Source: Pseudoalteromonas rubra
Lineage (GTDB): Bacteria > Pseudomonadota > Gammaproteobacteria > Enterobacterales > Alteromonadaceae
Assembly: GCF_005887095.1 (NCBI RefSeq)
Contig: NZ_PNCI01000003.1
Span: 27,877-91,876, forward strand
DNA length: 64,000 nt
Direction: 5' to 3'
Part shown: positions 48,282 to 58,191 of the stretch, one piece after another
Layout of the letters: every line of letters begins with the position of its first letter
Position numbering within the stretch: the stretch's first letter is position 1
Position numbers and translations under genes: made by a program
Notes under the pieces: model-generated
What the model was told of the DNA's origin: nothing
The model's input: only the letters and a program-made list of their open reading frames with translations
Database searches by the model: none

Positions 48282-49499
48282 TCAGATCCAGCCCAGCGAT
48301 TTGGCAATCAGACGAATACCCAACAAAGCAGTAAAGATCAGTACAGAGAAACCCAGTATATTGGAGACCATGGTATTTGAATATTTGCCCAACATGCGCT
48401 TGTTGTTCATCACATACAGCAAAAAACCGGCAATGATAGGCAATAGCAAGCCATTAGCAAACTGCGCCAGTAAAATGATCTCTATGGGTTTAATATTTGC
48501 CATGGAAAGCACAGCCCCAATCACTATGATAGTCACACTGATCAGACGAAATGCTTTGCCATCCACTTCAGTGTTCAATTGCAGTAGCTCAGACACCACG
48601 TAACTGGTTGCCAATGGCGCGGTTATCACACTACTCAACCCCGCAGCAAATAGCCCGATACCCAGCAGATACTTAGATAAACTTCCAAACAAGGGTTCAA
48701 ACACCTTGGCCATATCCATGGCGTTATTGACGCTGAGTCCAAGCGTAAAGATGCTGGCTGCCGCCGTTGAGGTCACCAATATCGCAATGAGGCCACCCAG
48801 ACCAATTGAAATTGTGGTATCTGTACGTGCCTGAGGGATCTCGTTGGGATCCGACCAATGTGATTTGGCCGCCGAGGCATGTAAAAACAAATTATAGGGC
48901 ACCACCGTTGTTCCGATCAACGCGATCACCGTCAGTAAAGACCCTTCAGGTAACTGGGGTGTCACCAAGCCTTTGAGCAGTGCTGTCAGATCAGGGTCCA
49001 CCAGAAAAAAGGTGATCACAAACGCTAACGCCATAATCGAAACCAGTGCGATTAAAATGCGCTCAATTTGTTTATACGTTCCGAGCATCAAAATCACCGC
49101 ACCAAGGGCTGTTAAAGCAATAATCGATCCTCTGAATACCCACTTACCCGGCGCAGTAATGGCCTCAATACCCAGCGCTGCACCTACCAGATTGCCCGCT
49201 TCATATGCGGCATTACCAATACAGATAGCAACAATAATCAGAGCAAAGAGCGGCCATTTCCAGACAGACTCCCGTAACGACTCATGGATCACCTCCCCCA
49301 GTCCTTTTTGTGTCACGATTCCCACCCGGGCCGACATTTCCTGCAAAATAATCGTTGCTATGGTTGCAAACACCAGTGCCCACAGCAAAGCATATCCAAA
49401 TTGAGCACCAGCCAGCGTACAGGCGGTAATTGTGCCGGGCCCGATAAAGGCTGCGGTCACAATCACACCTGGTCCCAGATTTTGCATTTTCTTTAACAT
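48282..49499 (-). CDS. Nramp-family divalent metal transporter with altered metal-site motifs
   Basis: The 405-aa inner-membrane protein has about eleven hydrophobic helices and the overall Nramp order. In canonical MntH the first helix carries DPGN; here the aligned motif is GPGT (residues 20-23). The sixth helix normally reads MPHN; here it is VPYN (near 199-202). These positions hold the Asp, Asn and Met that coordinate manganese or iron. The protein therefore belongs to a divergent branch, and its substrate should not be assumed to be Mn2+. I recall GPGT-type relatives among bacterial Nramp homologues, so the branch itself is probably known. It lies 50 bp after the chemoreceptor gene on the same strand and may be co-transcribed. 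Confidence 0.85.
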   Translation of the reverse strand: MLKKMQNLGPGVIVTAAFIGPGTITACTLAGAQFGYALLWALVFATIATIILQEMSARVGIVTQKGLGEVIHESLRESVWKWPLFALIIVAICIGNAAYEAGNLVGAALGIEAITAPGKWVFRGSIIALTALGAVILMLGTYKQIERILIALVSIMALAFVITFFLVDPDLTALLKGLVTPQLPEGSLLTVIALIGTTVVPYNLFLHASAAKSHWSDPNEIPQARTDTTISIGLGGLIAILVTSTAAASIFTLGLSVNNAMDMAKVFEPLFGSLSKYLLGIGLFAAGLSSVITAPLATSYVVSELLQLNTEVDGKAFRLISVTIIVIGAVLSMANIKPIEIILLAQFANGLLLPIIAGFLLYVMNNKRMLGKYSNTMVSNILGFSVLIFTALLGIRLIAKSLGWI

Positions 49500-49549
49500 G
49501 ACTCACGCTTTCCTGACAGGTACTTTGGCATCCACTCAACTCACCTCGA

Positions 49550-51214
49550 CTAAATTTTGAAACGATTTACGATGGCTGCCAACTCTGCCGCTTTTTCGCT
49601 GAGATTGGTGCTGATCGCTAAGTTTTCGGTACCGATTGAAACAGACTCTTTACTGTGCTGCGAAATGGACTCTGTACGCTCCGATATTTCTTTGTCTACA
49701 ATGTTTTGCTCTTTCGTCGCATCGGCAATGTGTTCATTCACATTCATAATTTCATTGATAAACAGCACTATCTGCTTGAGGGACTCGGCAGCGGACGCAG
49801 CCTTATCGACGGTGATGGCACTATAGCTTTTGCTCGAGCCCATTGCACGAACCGCTTCTTTTGAGCCGTCCGTCAGCGTGTTAATCACGCTCAGGATCTG
49901 AGCTGCACTTTTTTGTGTCCGGGTGGCCAGTTCCCTCACCTCATCGGCAACCTCAGCAACCCCCCTGCCCTGCTCTCCCGCTCGCGCCGCTTCAATGGCA
50001 GCATTCAGCGCCAACAGATTGGTCTGCTCAGCTATTTCCTGGATGATAGATAAAGATCCGGAGATCCCCTGAACATCCCCTTCCAGTTTCGAGATAACAC
50101 CACTGGCTTCATCCAGCTTTTGCGCCAACGTGTTCACCGAATTCATGGCCTCATCGACCTAATCGCGGGTATCTTTGGCGCTGCCATCGGCATTTTTGGC
50201 AGAATTTGCCGCTTCATTAGCATTGCGCGAAATTTCTTCTGCTGATGCTATTAGTTGCGTCATTGCCGTCGCAATCAGTTCGGTTTCTGACTGCTGGCGA
50301 AGCAAAATGGAGTTAATATTTCCGGAAGCCGAAGAGATTTGCTGGGTTTCATCAACAACCTCATTGGTCAGCTTCGCAACCTTTTTGATTAATTCATGCA
50401 GCTGCCCTAAGAAAATATTAAAATCCCGACTCAAACTGTCAAACTCAGGAACGGTAAAATCCGGAATGCGTACCGTTAAATCGGCATCTCTGGCTGCGTA
50501 AATATGGATGGTGCCTTCAAACTTAGATAAGGGCACTGTAATGCTCTTACTGATGATCAGGCCTAAAGCTGCAACGCCAACGGATACCACTAGCGTGAAC
50601 AACAATATATTCGTAATGCTCTCGTAAAGCTGGACTTCATTTTTATCTCGCATTGACTTGACCAATGCATCCACATCATCGGTATAAAAACCCGTGCCCA
50701 CGACCAGGTCCCATTTGGCAATATAAATACTATAAGCCAGCTTGGGCAAAGGCTCTGTCTGACCCAGCTTGGGAAAATAATAAACGGAGTAGCCGTCACC
50801 TGTTTTTGCAGAATTAATAATATCCCGTACCAGGTAATTGCCTCTTTTGTCTTGTAAATCGATAAAGTTTTTACCAATCCCCTGATCACTGTCTCCCTGC
50901 ATTACCCGGGTGCCATCGGGTTTAAAGCCAAACAAATAGCCACTACCACTGAACTTAGTGTTCTTCAGAAGTGCAATGGCATCTGATTGTGGATGGTCGC
51001 CCTGCAACAGAGGAGTTAAAGCTGATTTGGCTATTTCCAGATATGCTTTGAGCTCAACGCGTTTCATCCGCATCATCTCTTTACGGCTCAGGTCAACCTG
51101 CACTTCATTGAGTTTTTTGGCCTCAAGATAAGTAATCAGGGTCACAACCGATGAGATGATGATCACAGGGATCAATGACAACAAGATCAGCCTGGATTTT
51201 ATTTTGAGTTTCAC
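49550..51214 (-). pseudogene. Methyl-accepting chemotaxis protein interrupted by an in-frame amber codon
   Basis: Two ORFs (351 and 198 aa) join in one frame, separated by a single TAG at 50159-50161. Read through, they form a normal 555-aa receptor: TM1 (8-28), a Cache-like sensor (FSGSGYLFGFKPDGT, DGYSVYYFPK, WDLVVGTGFY), TM2 (near 205-225), HAMP, and a signalling domain with the hairpin tip [35 protein letters not shown]. The interruption reads KDTRD-stop-VDEAMN, where a Gln codon CAG changed to TAG is the simplest explanation. The upstream part alone lacks the CheA-binding tip; the downstream part alone lacks the membrane sensor. It may be a recent pseudogene, a suppressed amber, or a sequence error. 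It follows a substrate-binding protein gene by 27 bp. Confidence 0.85.
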
Positions 51215-51241
51215 GCTGTTCGGCCTCTTTATTGCGCTACT

Positions 51242-52063
51242 CTAGGAGCGCTCTTCGATGTCTTTGCCGGTCTGCGGCGACGTATCGTATATGGATTCTT
51301 CCTTGTTGTAGTGTTTAAGATACTCCTGCAAGATTTTATCGTAAGTCCCGTCTTTTTTGATTTCCCGCAGCGTTTGCTCAACTTCCAGCCTGGTTTTATC
51401 CAGGGCTTTGGCCATAGAAAATGCGATAAAACTGGGTATCTCATAGCTGTAACTGGGGACTTCAGCAACCAAGTCTTCAATCCCGAGTTGCTTAATGATC
51501 TCAAACGCGCCCAGCCTGTTGATGATCACCACCTCGACTCGGCCGGCAAGCAACAGCTCAAAACTTCTTCGCCCTGTGTCTGTCGTCACCACACTCTCAA
51601 ATACGCCGGTACTGATGGCCTTATCGATCTCAGATCCATAGCTCACTTTGTGCATCACTCCTATCCGGTAAGGCGCCAGGGAGTTGAGCCGGCCGTCAAA
51701 GTGAATATTGTTTTTCCTCAGGGTAAACAGCGCAATAGACTGATCTATCAATACTTCGTCCGCATAATCTAAAAACTTGAGTCGTTGCGGGGTTTTATAA
51801 ATAGTGAAAATACCATCGTAGCGGCCCGTTTCGACTTCTCTGATGGCCCTGCCCCAGGGTAAAATTTCAATCGTATAGGGCTGCTCCATGCGTTTGAATA
51901 CTTCTCGTACCAGTTCAACGGCAATGCCACTGGGACCATTCTTCCCCTGAAACTCATAAGGAGGGTATTCCAGCGTCACGAGTTTGATGACTCGCTCCTC
52001 GGGTAAACTGGCCCCCAGCAAACATAGCAACGCAACGAAGTGAAGTAGCACCCGACAGGCCAT
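51242..52063 (-). CDS. Periplasmic substrate-binding protein, family 3 (amino-acid-binding type)
   Basis: The 273-aa protein has a signal peptide (residues 1-19) and the family 3 solute-binding fold: VTLEYPPYEFQGKNGPSGIAVELVREVFKRM, PWGRAIREVETGRYDGIFTIYKT, and a C-terminal region REIKKDGTYDKILQEYL. No ABC permease or ATPase gene is adjacent. Instead it sits 27 bp before a chemoreceptor gene on the same strand, so it may present a ligand to the receptor rather than feed a transporter (inference). The ligand, perhaps an amino acid or similar small polar molecule, cannot be read from the sequence. Confidence 0.87.
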   Translation of the reverse strand: MACRVLLHFVALLCLLGASLPEERVIKLVTLEYPPYEFQGKNGPSGIAVELVREVFKRMEQPYTIEILPWGRAIREVETGRYDGIFTIYKTPQRLKFLDYADEVLIDQSIALFTLRKNNIHFDGRLNSLAPYRIGVMHKVSYGSEIDKAISTGVFESVVTTDTGRRSFELLLAGRVEVVIINRLGAFEIIKQLGIEDLVAEVPSYSYEIPSFIAFSMAKALDKTRLEVEQTLREIKKDGTYDKILQEYLKHYNKEESIYDTSPQTGKDIEERS

Positions 52064-52158
52064 AGTTACACCGTCTCTCGCCGAGCTGTTTGTATCATAT
52101 ACCCAGCAACTGAGTAATGAGGCCGATACAGTGACTTATGTAAACACCAGACCATAGT

Positions 52159-54789
52159 TCAAAGACTCAGCTGAATCTTAATGTATGCCCGACGCCCTCT
52201 TGGGTCGCCAGTTCTGGGGTCATAGCTGCCCGCAATACTTACAAAGGGTGGATCCTCGTCGGTTGCATTGACGACCCCTGCTATGAGGCGGGTTTCGGAG
52301 TCATCTCTGATAACCTCGCCAAGATTGACACTGTATTGCAAATCAAGGGTATTGAAAGAGCCAATAGACTCTCCGCTGACATCGTTTTCATAGCTGGCCA
52401 CATGACGCAGGTATACATTGGCACTGTGCTCACCATCAGACCAGTTCAGGCCAATGCTTCCTCTTAAACGCGGAGCCGGATTGCCAACCGTATTGCGATT
52501 GAGCTTGCCCAGTCCATCACTGGTGTTACCAGATGCATCCATCAAATCGTAGCTCAGCAAATAGGTGGCTTTAAGTTGTGGTCTGAAATCCCCCATATCG
52601 GTACGATACATAGTGGTGGCACTGATGTCCAAACCAGAGGTATCAATGGCCTCAGCATTGATGAATTTGGTATTGACGATAGAGATAGTACCGGCCGAGG
52701 TGCGGATCACCCGATTTGGGTCATTTGGGTTGGCATTGACCACCGCCTGATGACTCTCTCGTGTCAACACATCCTCGAAAGAAAAGTCCCAGTAATCAAC
52801 ATCCACAGACAACTCATCAGCAGAGAATGTCAAGCCAAGATTAACCGCCTGTGAGGTTTCCGGCACTAGGTCTGGGTCTCCCACTGTTCTATTGCCGCCA
52901 AAGGTTGTGGACCCGTCCTCAGGGTCGGTTATGTTGGCAAAGTTTGTCTGTACGCCCTGAAGTTGATGCACAGAAGGCGCTCTAAAAGAAGTACTGTAGG
53001 TTCCCCTGAACGAAAACATGTCATTGGCCAGCCACAAGAAGGAGACTTTTGGATTGGTGGTGTCACCGCCAAACTCGCCATAATCTTCGTAGCGTACTGC
53101 CGCGCCTATTTCTAAGTCGAGTGTCACAGGCACAAGTACTTCAGCAAACAGCGCTTTTACATCGCGTTCACCATAAAAGTTCTGGTTACCAATCAAAAAG
53201 GCAAAACTATCTTGCTGAGTGAATGAATCGTAGACATTGTTGATAGATTCATCACGATATTGCATACCAAGCGCGTACCCTACATCTCCCCCGCCCACTT
53301 CAAACAAAGATTCGCCGGTTATGACCAGTTCATAAACGCGCATTTCTGATTCAGCATCGCCGATGTAGTCACCGATAATGTAGTCTCTCAGTCGTTCATT
53401 GTCCGGCTCGTTCGGATCAAAAGGATTGAAATAGAAACACTCGCCCTGCCCAGCCTGAGATGCCCCGCTGCACTTTGTCCCGCCGAAACCATATAAGGCA
53501 GCCTGGAAGTTATCTGTGATAACATCTCTGGGGTTCAGTATGGCGTCGTTTGCCGCGGCAACAAACGAAAACTGCCAGTAAATGCCTTCGGTGATTTCGC
53601 CATCTCCGCCTATCGCAAAGCGCGATGTAGTATGGTCGTAGTAATTGATTTCAGTCGGTTTTCCCACACCATAAGGGCGACCTCTGAAGAAAATATCTTC
53701 GCCGTAGGGATTGTCGGGGTGACTGGCCAGCACGCTTGGCGCATTAAGCACAGGAAAACTGGGCGACACCTCCCGGGTTATTTTATTCCTGGCATAGCCA
53801 AACTCCGCCCATAAACGTGTTGTATCACTCCAGTCCCAGGATGCACGAGCGTAGGCTTGCAATCTGTCTTCGTTCGGTACTGCGGTGATCTGTGGTCCAA
53901 AGTCGAACAAACAAAACGAATTGCCATTCGACCCTTCGGAGAAAATCCCACCATTTTGTACACAGTTTGGATCCGCAACCGTCAGGCCGCTGGGGTTGTT
54001 CTCGTCTGCAAGAGAAGGAATAACAAAACTACCGGGATTTCCGAAACTGCTGGTTGCAGGCTGTAGCCAATCCACTTCGTCGAGTAATAAACTGGAGCGT
54101 TCAAGAAAACTGACCGCAAATAGCATATGACCGGTGTCGCCAACATAACCACCATGGGCAAAGTCTATTTTAGTGTCATCCTGATCTCCATCGCTCCAGC
54201 GTGTCCGATACTCATACTGGATTTCTGTGCCTTCCATATCATCACGGGTGATAAAATTCACAACCCCGGCAACGGCATCTGAGCCGTAAATGGCAGATGC
54301 GCCATCTTTGAGTATTTCGACTCGTTTAATTGCCAGAGTTGGCACCAGTGAGGCTGTATCAACAAAGCTTGCCCCCTGATCGGTTACAACGGCAGACGTG
54401 ACTTGTCTAATTCCGTTCTGCAGCACCAATGTGGAAGACACACCCAGCCCCCGGAGGTTGACGTTCGAAGTGCCCGCAGTGAAGTTCTGTGACAAATTAT
54501 CTGAATTGTTTTGCGAGCCTGCATTAAACGGCAAAACTTCGATGAGATCTCTGACATTATTGGCACCAATATCCGTCAGGTCACTCAGTTCAGTACTTGA
54601 TATAGGAGATGCGCTCTCTGACTGGACCGAGCGCCTAATCCGCGAGCCTGTTACTGTGATGGTCTCAATGGCGCTTTGCTCATTGCCTTGGGCATTAGTT
54701 GGTGTTTCAGCCACGACCAGAGCCGGACAGAGTAGTATAGGCAGAGCCCGCATTAGCAGAGATTGGGCTCTGAGCGAGGAGTTGCACAT
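52159..54789 (-). CDS. TonB-dependent outer-membrane receptor, large type
   Basis: The 876-aa protein has a signal peptide (MRALPILLCPALVVAE), the TonB-box region ETITVTGSRIRR, a plug domain (DIGANNVRDLIEVLPF, NVNLRGLGVSSTLVLQNG, VEILKDGASAIYGSDAVAGVVNF) and a barrel with long loops, ending in YIKIQLSL. The TVTGSRIRR start and YGSDAVAGVVNFITR plug end are typical of the receptors that marine Alteromonadales use for peptides, glycans or other nutrients rather than classical siderophores. No substrate gene cluster is attached, so the substrate is open. AAGGTG lies 7 bp before the ATG. A 10-bp inverted repeat lies about 125 bp upstream. Confidence 0.9.
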   Translation of the reverse strand: MCNSSLRAQSLLMRALPILLCPALVVAETPTNAQGNEQSAIETITVTGSRIRRSVQSESASPISSTELSDLTDIGANNVRDLIEVLPFNAGSQNNSDNLSQNFTAGTSNVNLRGLGVSSTLVLQNGIRQVTSAVVTDQGASFVDTASLVPTLAIKRVEILKDGASAIYGSDAVAGVVNFITRDDMEGTEIQYEYRTRWSDGDQDDTKIDFAHGGYVGDTGHMLFAVSFLERSSLLLDEVDWLQPATSSFGNPGSFVIPSLADENNPSGLTVADPNCVQNGGIFSEGSNGNSFCLFDFGPQITAVPNEDRLQAYARASWDWSDTTRLWAEFGYARNKITREVSPSFPVLNAPSVLASHPDNPYGEDIFFRGRPYGVGKPTEINYYDHTTSRFAIGGDGEITEGIYWQFSFVAAANDAILNPRDVITDNFQAALYGFGGTKCSGASQAGQGECFYFNPFDPNEPDNERLRDYIIGDYIGDAESEMRVYELVITGESLFEVGGGDVGYALGMQYRDESINNVYDSFTQQDSFAFLIGNQNFYGERDVKALFAEVLVPVTLDLEIGAAVRYEDYGEFGGDTTNPKVSFLWLANDMFSFRGTYSTSFRAPSVHQLQGVQTNFANITDPEDGSTTFGGNRTVGDPDLVPETSQAVNLGLTFSADELSVDVDYWDFSFEDVLTRESHQAVVNANPNDPNRVIRTSAGTISIVNTKFINAEAIDTSGLDISATTMYRTDMGDFRPQLKATYLLSYDLMDASGNTSDGLGKLNRNTVGNPAPRLRGSIGLNWSDGEHSANVYLRHVASYENDVSGESIGSFNTLDLQYSVNLGEVIRDDSETRLIAGVVNATDEDPPFVSIAGSYDPRTGDPRGRRAYIKIQLSL

Positions 54790-55115
54790 GATTTCACCTT
54801 GTTCTTTCTGACGGTAAAGTTCTCAAGTGCTATATTTCCCTGGAGTACGACAGCTACCAACTCGCTGACACGTCTCGCCAGTGTAAGGCTTTCGCTCTGC
54901 CGCTAGCAGCGATACAAGTGTCTTAGTAATACAAGTAAGACACTTACATCAGATAAGTAGCCAGAATTACTCACCTAAGGTGTGGCAAAACAATAGACAC
55001 AAGGTGGTATCGCTCCTACAGCATTTTCACATTGCTGTGTTAAGCATAGCCTGAGATTTCAAAGTCATGGTAAAACTGTGCGGTTTTTTACCCAATATGG
55101 CCGACTAAGCGCAAG
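54790..55115. other. Intergenic region upstream of the second TonB receptor
   Basis: No ORF is supported. It should contain the receptor promoter. An inverted repeat with 10-bp arms AAGTGTCTTA / TAAGACACTT and a 10-bp spacer lies at 54916-54945. It has no T-run on either strand, so an operator is possible. Confidence 0.5.
54916..54945. promoter_or_regulatory. Inverted repeat, candidate operator of the TonB receptor gene
   Basis: Perfect 10-bp arms (54916-54925 and 54936-54945) are separated by 10 bp. The centre is about 140 bp upstream of the receptor start. The spacing suits a dimeric regulator; none is encoded next to it. Confidence 0.4.
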
Positions 55116-55142
55116 CGTGCCTGGCCAATTTTCCCAGGCACG
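55116..55142 (-). terminator. Hairpin after the M6 protease gene
   Basis: Perfect 9-bp stem CGTGCCTGG / CCAGGCACG with a 9-nt loop starts 18 bp after the protease stop (minus strand). It lacks a U-tract, so it may be a weak terminator or an mRNA-protecting hairpin. Confidence 0.55.
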
Positions 55143-55160
55143 TCCGATTACCGCTTTCGT

Positions 55161-57029
55161 CTATTTACTCACCCGAAGCGTATAGCTGCCCGCGCCTGAG
55201 TAGGAATAGACCACAAAACGATAATAACCAGATGATGCACTGTAATTGATCGACTCCGTGGAGGTGGGTGTTTCGGAAATGGCAACCTGTTGCCAACGAC
55301 CATTGAGCCATTTCTCTATTTTCAAATCAAAATCGGCACTCGCCGGGCCGCTTAGCGACAAACCTATGGTGCCGCCCCCATACTGAAACCAGGTGCCATT
55401 TGGTTCAATCGCACTTTGCTTATCGCTCAAAGTGCCGGTGTAGGTATCCGGTTCAGGTTGGGTGGCCGACTCGATAGTGAAAGAGATGGTTTGTGCCGGG
55501 TCGGAAATATCGCGGATCCTGAGTCCGGAATCACTGCCGTTCCACCACAGCGCATTGGTACCCCGAGACGTTTGTGCATTGGGTAAAGCCTGGGTAAATT
55601 CTCCCGCCACATCGAACAAGTCGCTGCCATCACCACGGTTGCGTTTGTATTCCGGGTCCCGATTGCCGTCACCATGCTCCATCTGAATGTACGGATACCA
55701 CTCATTGGAGTTACTGCCACGACTGTCGACATGCCACACAGCCAGTCCCTGATCGAGTTGTTCGGAGTTTTGCCCCGACTTGTGAATGGCTTCTATGTAA
55801 AACGCTTCATTACTGTTGGCCGGATTCGTCCATTTATAAGAAGTACCGCTGTCTGAGGTATGACTTAGCCGGCCCGATGGCGCATTGGCGTTAATCGCGG
55901 GGTTTAATTCTGTTACTGTGTCCCAGCCAGCAATGGCTCTGAAATGCGCCACTGGCGGCGTTGGTTTATAGCGATTGGTCGTGCCAATGGCGCCGTATCC
56001 CATCACACCAAAACTGGCAACGGATCCTTCAGAGCTACCATCGTAATCATACAGATCTGGCCAGTTGGTAATTAAGTGACCCGATTCATGAACAAACGTG
56101 CCTATCGCCAGGCTGGCGCGCATATCTGTGATCTGGTAGCGGTCAGTACAGACGCCATCGGCACAAAAACGCGGACTGAGCCTGGCCATATGGGGCCACA
56201 ACCCCTTTGACCAGGCGCTGTCCGAGTTACCGGCATAGAAGATATTCAGGCCACGAATTTGATTACTGCTGTTGGTGGTCAGCTGAGAAAAGTCAAATCC
56301 CTGTTGATATTCGAGCCATTGTAATGCTTCATTGATCAGCTCCTGAGAGCGAACCGTCGAGCTTAGACTGGAATCGGCATAATATGCTTTGTTCTTTTTC
56401 GCGGTGTAATACTGTGTCACCGTGTTGGTGTAATCCAGCTTATCGCCTGATACAGATCGAAAGTAGCCCCTCACCGACTGAGCATTACCAAATTCAGTGT
56501 AGTTTAAATCATTCAGAAAACGCTCTACCTGTGCTTTGGAAATGCTGCCCCGTTCATCCGGAAAATCGATGATAATTGTCAGCCCTTTCACCTGACCGCT
56601 GATCTCTTCTGCCCCCTGAGTATGGATCATGGACGAGTGAGAGACTTTATTGCTGCCCAGCATTTGTGCGCGTTTTGATGCAACTAACGCAGCTTTTGCG
56701 ACATCACTGAGACCAGCCTGTGGCTCACTAACTGCAAGGCGCTGAACAGAGTGCTGGCTCTCAACTAATTGACCAGTTGAAACCAGCGTTGCGCCATCCG
56801 CGCTGACCTTAGCATAAGCCATGCCTTTAAGTGTTGCATCGTAAACAGCCAGGCGACCGTCCGCGGTCCGTTGCTCTGCGTAGTAATCATTACCTTGCAG
56901 GTATAAGGTCACAGTCTGACCATTCGGCTGAGTAAATTGGTAACTCGTATTATTGTAGGGGATTGCGGCCTGAACCAGTGTGGTCACAGTGACCGCACCG
57001 ACAGCCAATAAAGCGTGTAGTGTTCGCAT
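55161..57029 (-). CDS. Secreted M6-family metalloprotease with C-terminal PPC-like domain
   Basis: The 622-aa protein has a Sec signal peptide (MRTLHALLAVGAVTVTTLVQA). A propeptide-like part (residues 22-140) ends before the catalytic domain, which opens with GLTIIIDFPDERG. The zinc motif is HESGH (near 314-318) in GTFVHESGHLITNWPDLYDYD, followed by the Met-turn region SFGVMGYGA. This is the immune-inhibitor-A-like M6 family. The last ~90 residues form a beta-rich PPC-like domain (ADFDLKIEKWLNGRWQQVAI, ending in YTLRVSK), which is often clipped after secretion. It is probably an extracellular protein-degrading enzyme. AAAGGAA lies 7 bp before the ATG. Confidence 0.92.
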   Translation of the reverse strand: MRTLHALLAVGAVTVTTLVQAAIPYNNTSYQFTQPNGQTVTLYLQGNDYYAEQRTADGRLAVYDATLKGMAYAKVSADGATLVSTGQLVESQHSVQRLAVSEPQAGLSDVAKAALVASKRAQMLGSNKVSHSSMIHTQGAEEISGQVKGLTIIIDFPDERGSISKAQVERFLNDLNYTEFGNAQSVRGYFRSVSGDKLDYTNTVTQYYTAKKNKAYYADSSLSSTVRSQELINEALQWLEYQQGFDFSQLTTNSSNQIRGLNIFYAGNSDSAWSKGLWPHMARLSPRFCADGVCTDRYQITDMRASLAIGTFVHESGHLITNWPDLYDYDGSSEGSVASFGVMGYGAIGTTNRYKPTPPVAHFRAIAGWDTVTELNPAINANAPSGRLSHTSDSGTSYKWTNPANSNEAFYIEAIHKSGQNSEQLDQGLAVWHVDSRGSNSNEWYPYIQMEHGDGNRDPEYKRNRGDGSDLFDVAGEFTQALPNAQTSRGTNALWWNGSDSGLRIRDISDPAQTISFTIESATQPEPDTYTGTLSDKQSAIEPNGTWFQYGGGTIGLSLSGPASADFDLKIEKWLNGRWQQVAISETPTSTESINYSASSGYYRFVVYSYSGAGSYTLRVSK

Positions 57030-57138
57030 AATTAAGTTCCTTTACATGTGTAATAGCCCCTCCCATATCAGGTTTGATATGAAATTGGGAACTTAATTAT
57101 TAACCGTATTTTTACAACTTATCAAATTTAAATTTTTA

Positions 57139-58191
57139 TTACCTGGACGTCGATCTCCTGTCTCCACCAGGTGTATGTGCAACCTGGCCGCACCACCGCC
57201 GCAATGTGATCCGTGTAGCAACTGGCTTATCGCTTTGCTCGGGCTGCTGTTTTGCCTTTGCAGCAGACCAGGCGTCAGAAATGGCGTTATTTGCCAGTAA
57301 TTGCACATAAAGATCGATAGAAGGTGTTAATTCCGAATTAATCAGCGTCGGCATTGAAGCCATTAATTTGTCCCGCATATCCGATTGCAGTACCCGTGAT
57401 TCAACCACAGTGTCGAATACTGCCAGTTGCCATCGATAGAAGTCATTGAAAACGGCCTGCCCACTGGCATTTACCTGAGTCGCGACGGATGATTTAAAGC
57501 GCATAAACCCGCCCCAGTCTCGTAAATGAATTTGTGTATTTAGCAGGTTCAGGCCCGTCCCTGCGGCATGACCAAACTGCTCCGTTTCTGAGTGAAATAA
57601 AAAGGCCCGAATATACATCAGCTGGGCATTTCGATAGCTATTGTTATCAAAATACAGATTGCCCAGGTTGTTCTTAATGTTTGCAATGATCTCTCTGTCA
57701 TCTGAGAGCATCATAGCTTCTTTCAGTATACCTGTGGCCTTCTTATGCTGACCCGTAAAGCGATAAACCACCGCCAGATTATTCGCAATCCGGGCGTACT
57801 GCTTCTCATCAACGACATAATTTAATGCACACTCGTTAAGCTGTTGTGCATATTGATAGTCCTGCATACGCCTGTGGTATACAGCTAAAGAGCCAATAAC
57901 ATGGATGTGCTCTCCATGCAGATAACTTTGCCACTGTTCTTTGCTCAGTTGGTTGATAATACCCGACACAGCAGCCGCATCATGTGAGCGCACACCCGAT
58001 TCCAGACCGGCAAGGTAAACTTGCAATAACCCTTTACTCGGCTCCTCGGGCAGCTTGTTATTCACCTCACGAAACAAGGCGACCGCCTGAGTTGGGTTTT
58101 TGTCATTCAGGTCTTTCAGTTGGTTTAACGTTTTGAACAGCTCCGCAGGTGTTAAAGTGACGGCAGCGGAAAATAACAAGCTTGTGAGCAT
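57139..58191 (-). CDS. Secreted or periplasmic TPR protein of unknown function
   Basis: The 350-aa protein has a short hydrophobic N-terminus (MLTSLLFSAAVTLTPA) that can act as a signal peptide. The middle holds tetratricopeptide-like helices, for example YARIANNLAVVYRFTGQHKKATGILKEAM and IANIKNNLGNLYFDNNSYRNAQLMYIRAF (about 130-200). Related proteins in Alteromonadales often carry a C-terminal GGDEF or kinase domain, but none is present here; the C-terminus is basic and low in structure (TPGGDRRSTSR). It is transcribed ahead of the M6 protease, with a 109-bp gap. It is probably a protein-interaction scaffold. Confidence 0.7.
   Translation of the reverse strand: MLTSLLFSAAVTLTPAELFKTLNQLKDLNDKNPTQAVALFREVNNKLPEEPSKGLLQVYLAGLESGVRSHDAAAVSGIINQLSKEQWQSYLHGEHIHVIGSLAVYHRRMQDYQYAQQLNECALNYVVDEKQYARIANNLAVVYRFTGQHKKATGILKEAMMLSDDREIIANIKNNLGNLYFDNNSYRNAQLMYIRAFLFHSETEQFGHAAGTGLNLLNTQIHLRDWGGFMRFKSSVATQVNASGQAVFNDFYRWQLAVFDTVVESRVLQSDMRDKLMASMPTLINSELTPSIDLYVQLLANNAISDAWSAAKAKQQPEQSDKPVATRITLRRWCGQVAHTPGGDRRSTSR

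Noticed and set aside
48282..49499. Naming the Nramp homologue mntH
   Set aside because: The metal-coordinating motifs of MntH are replaced, so the symbol would imply an unsupported substrate.
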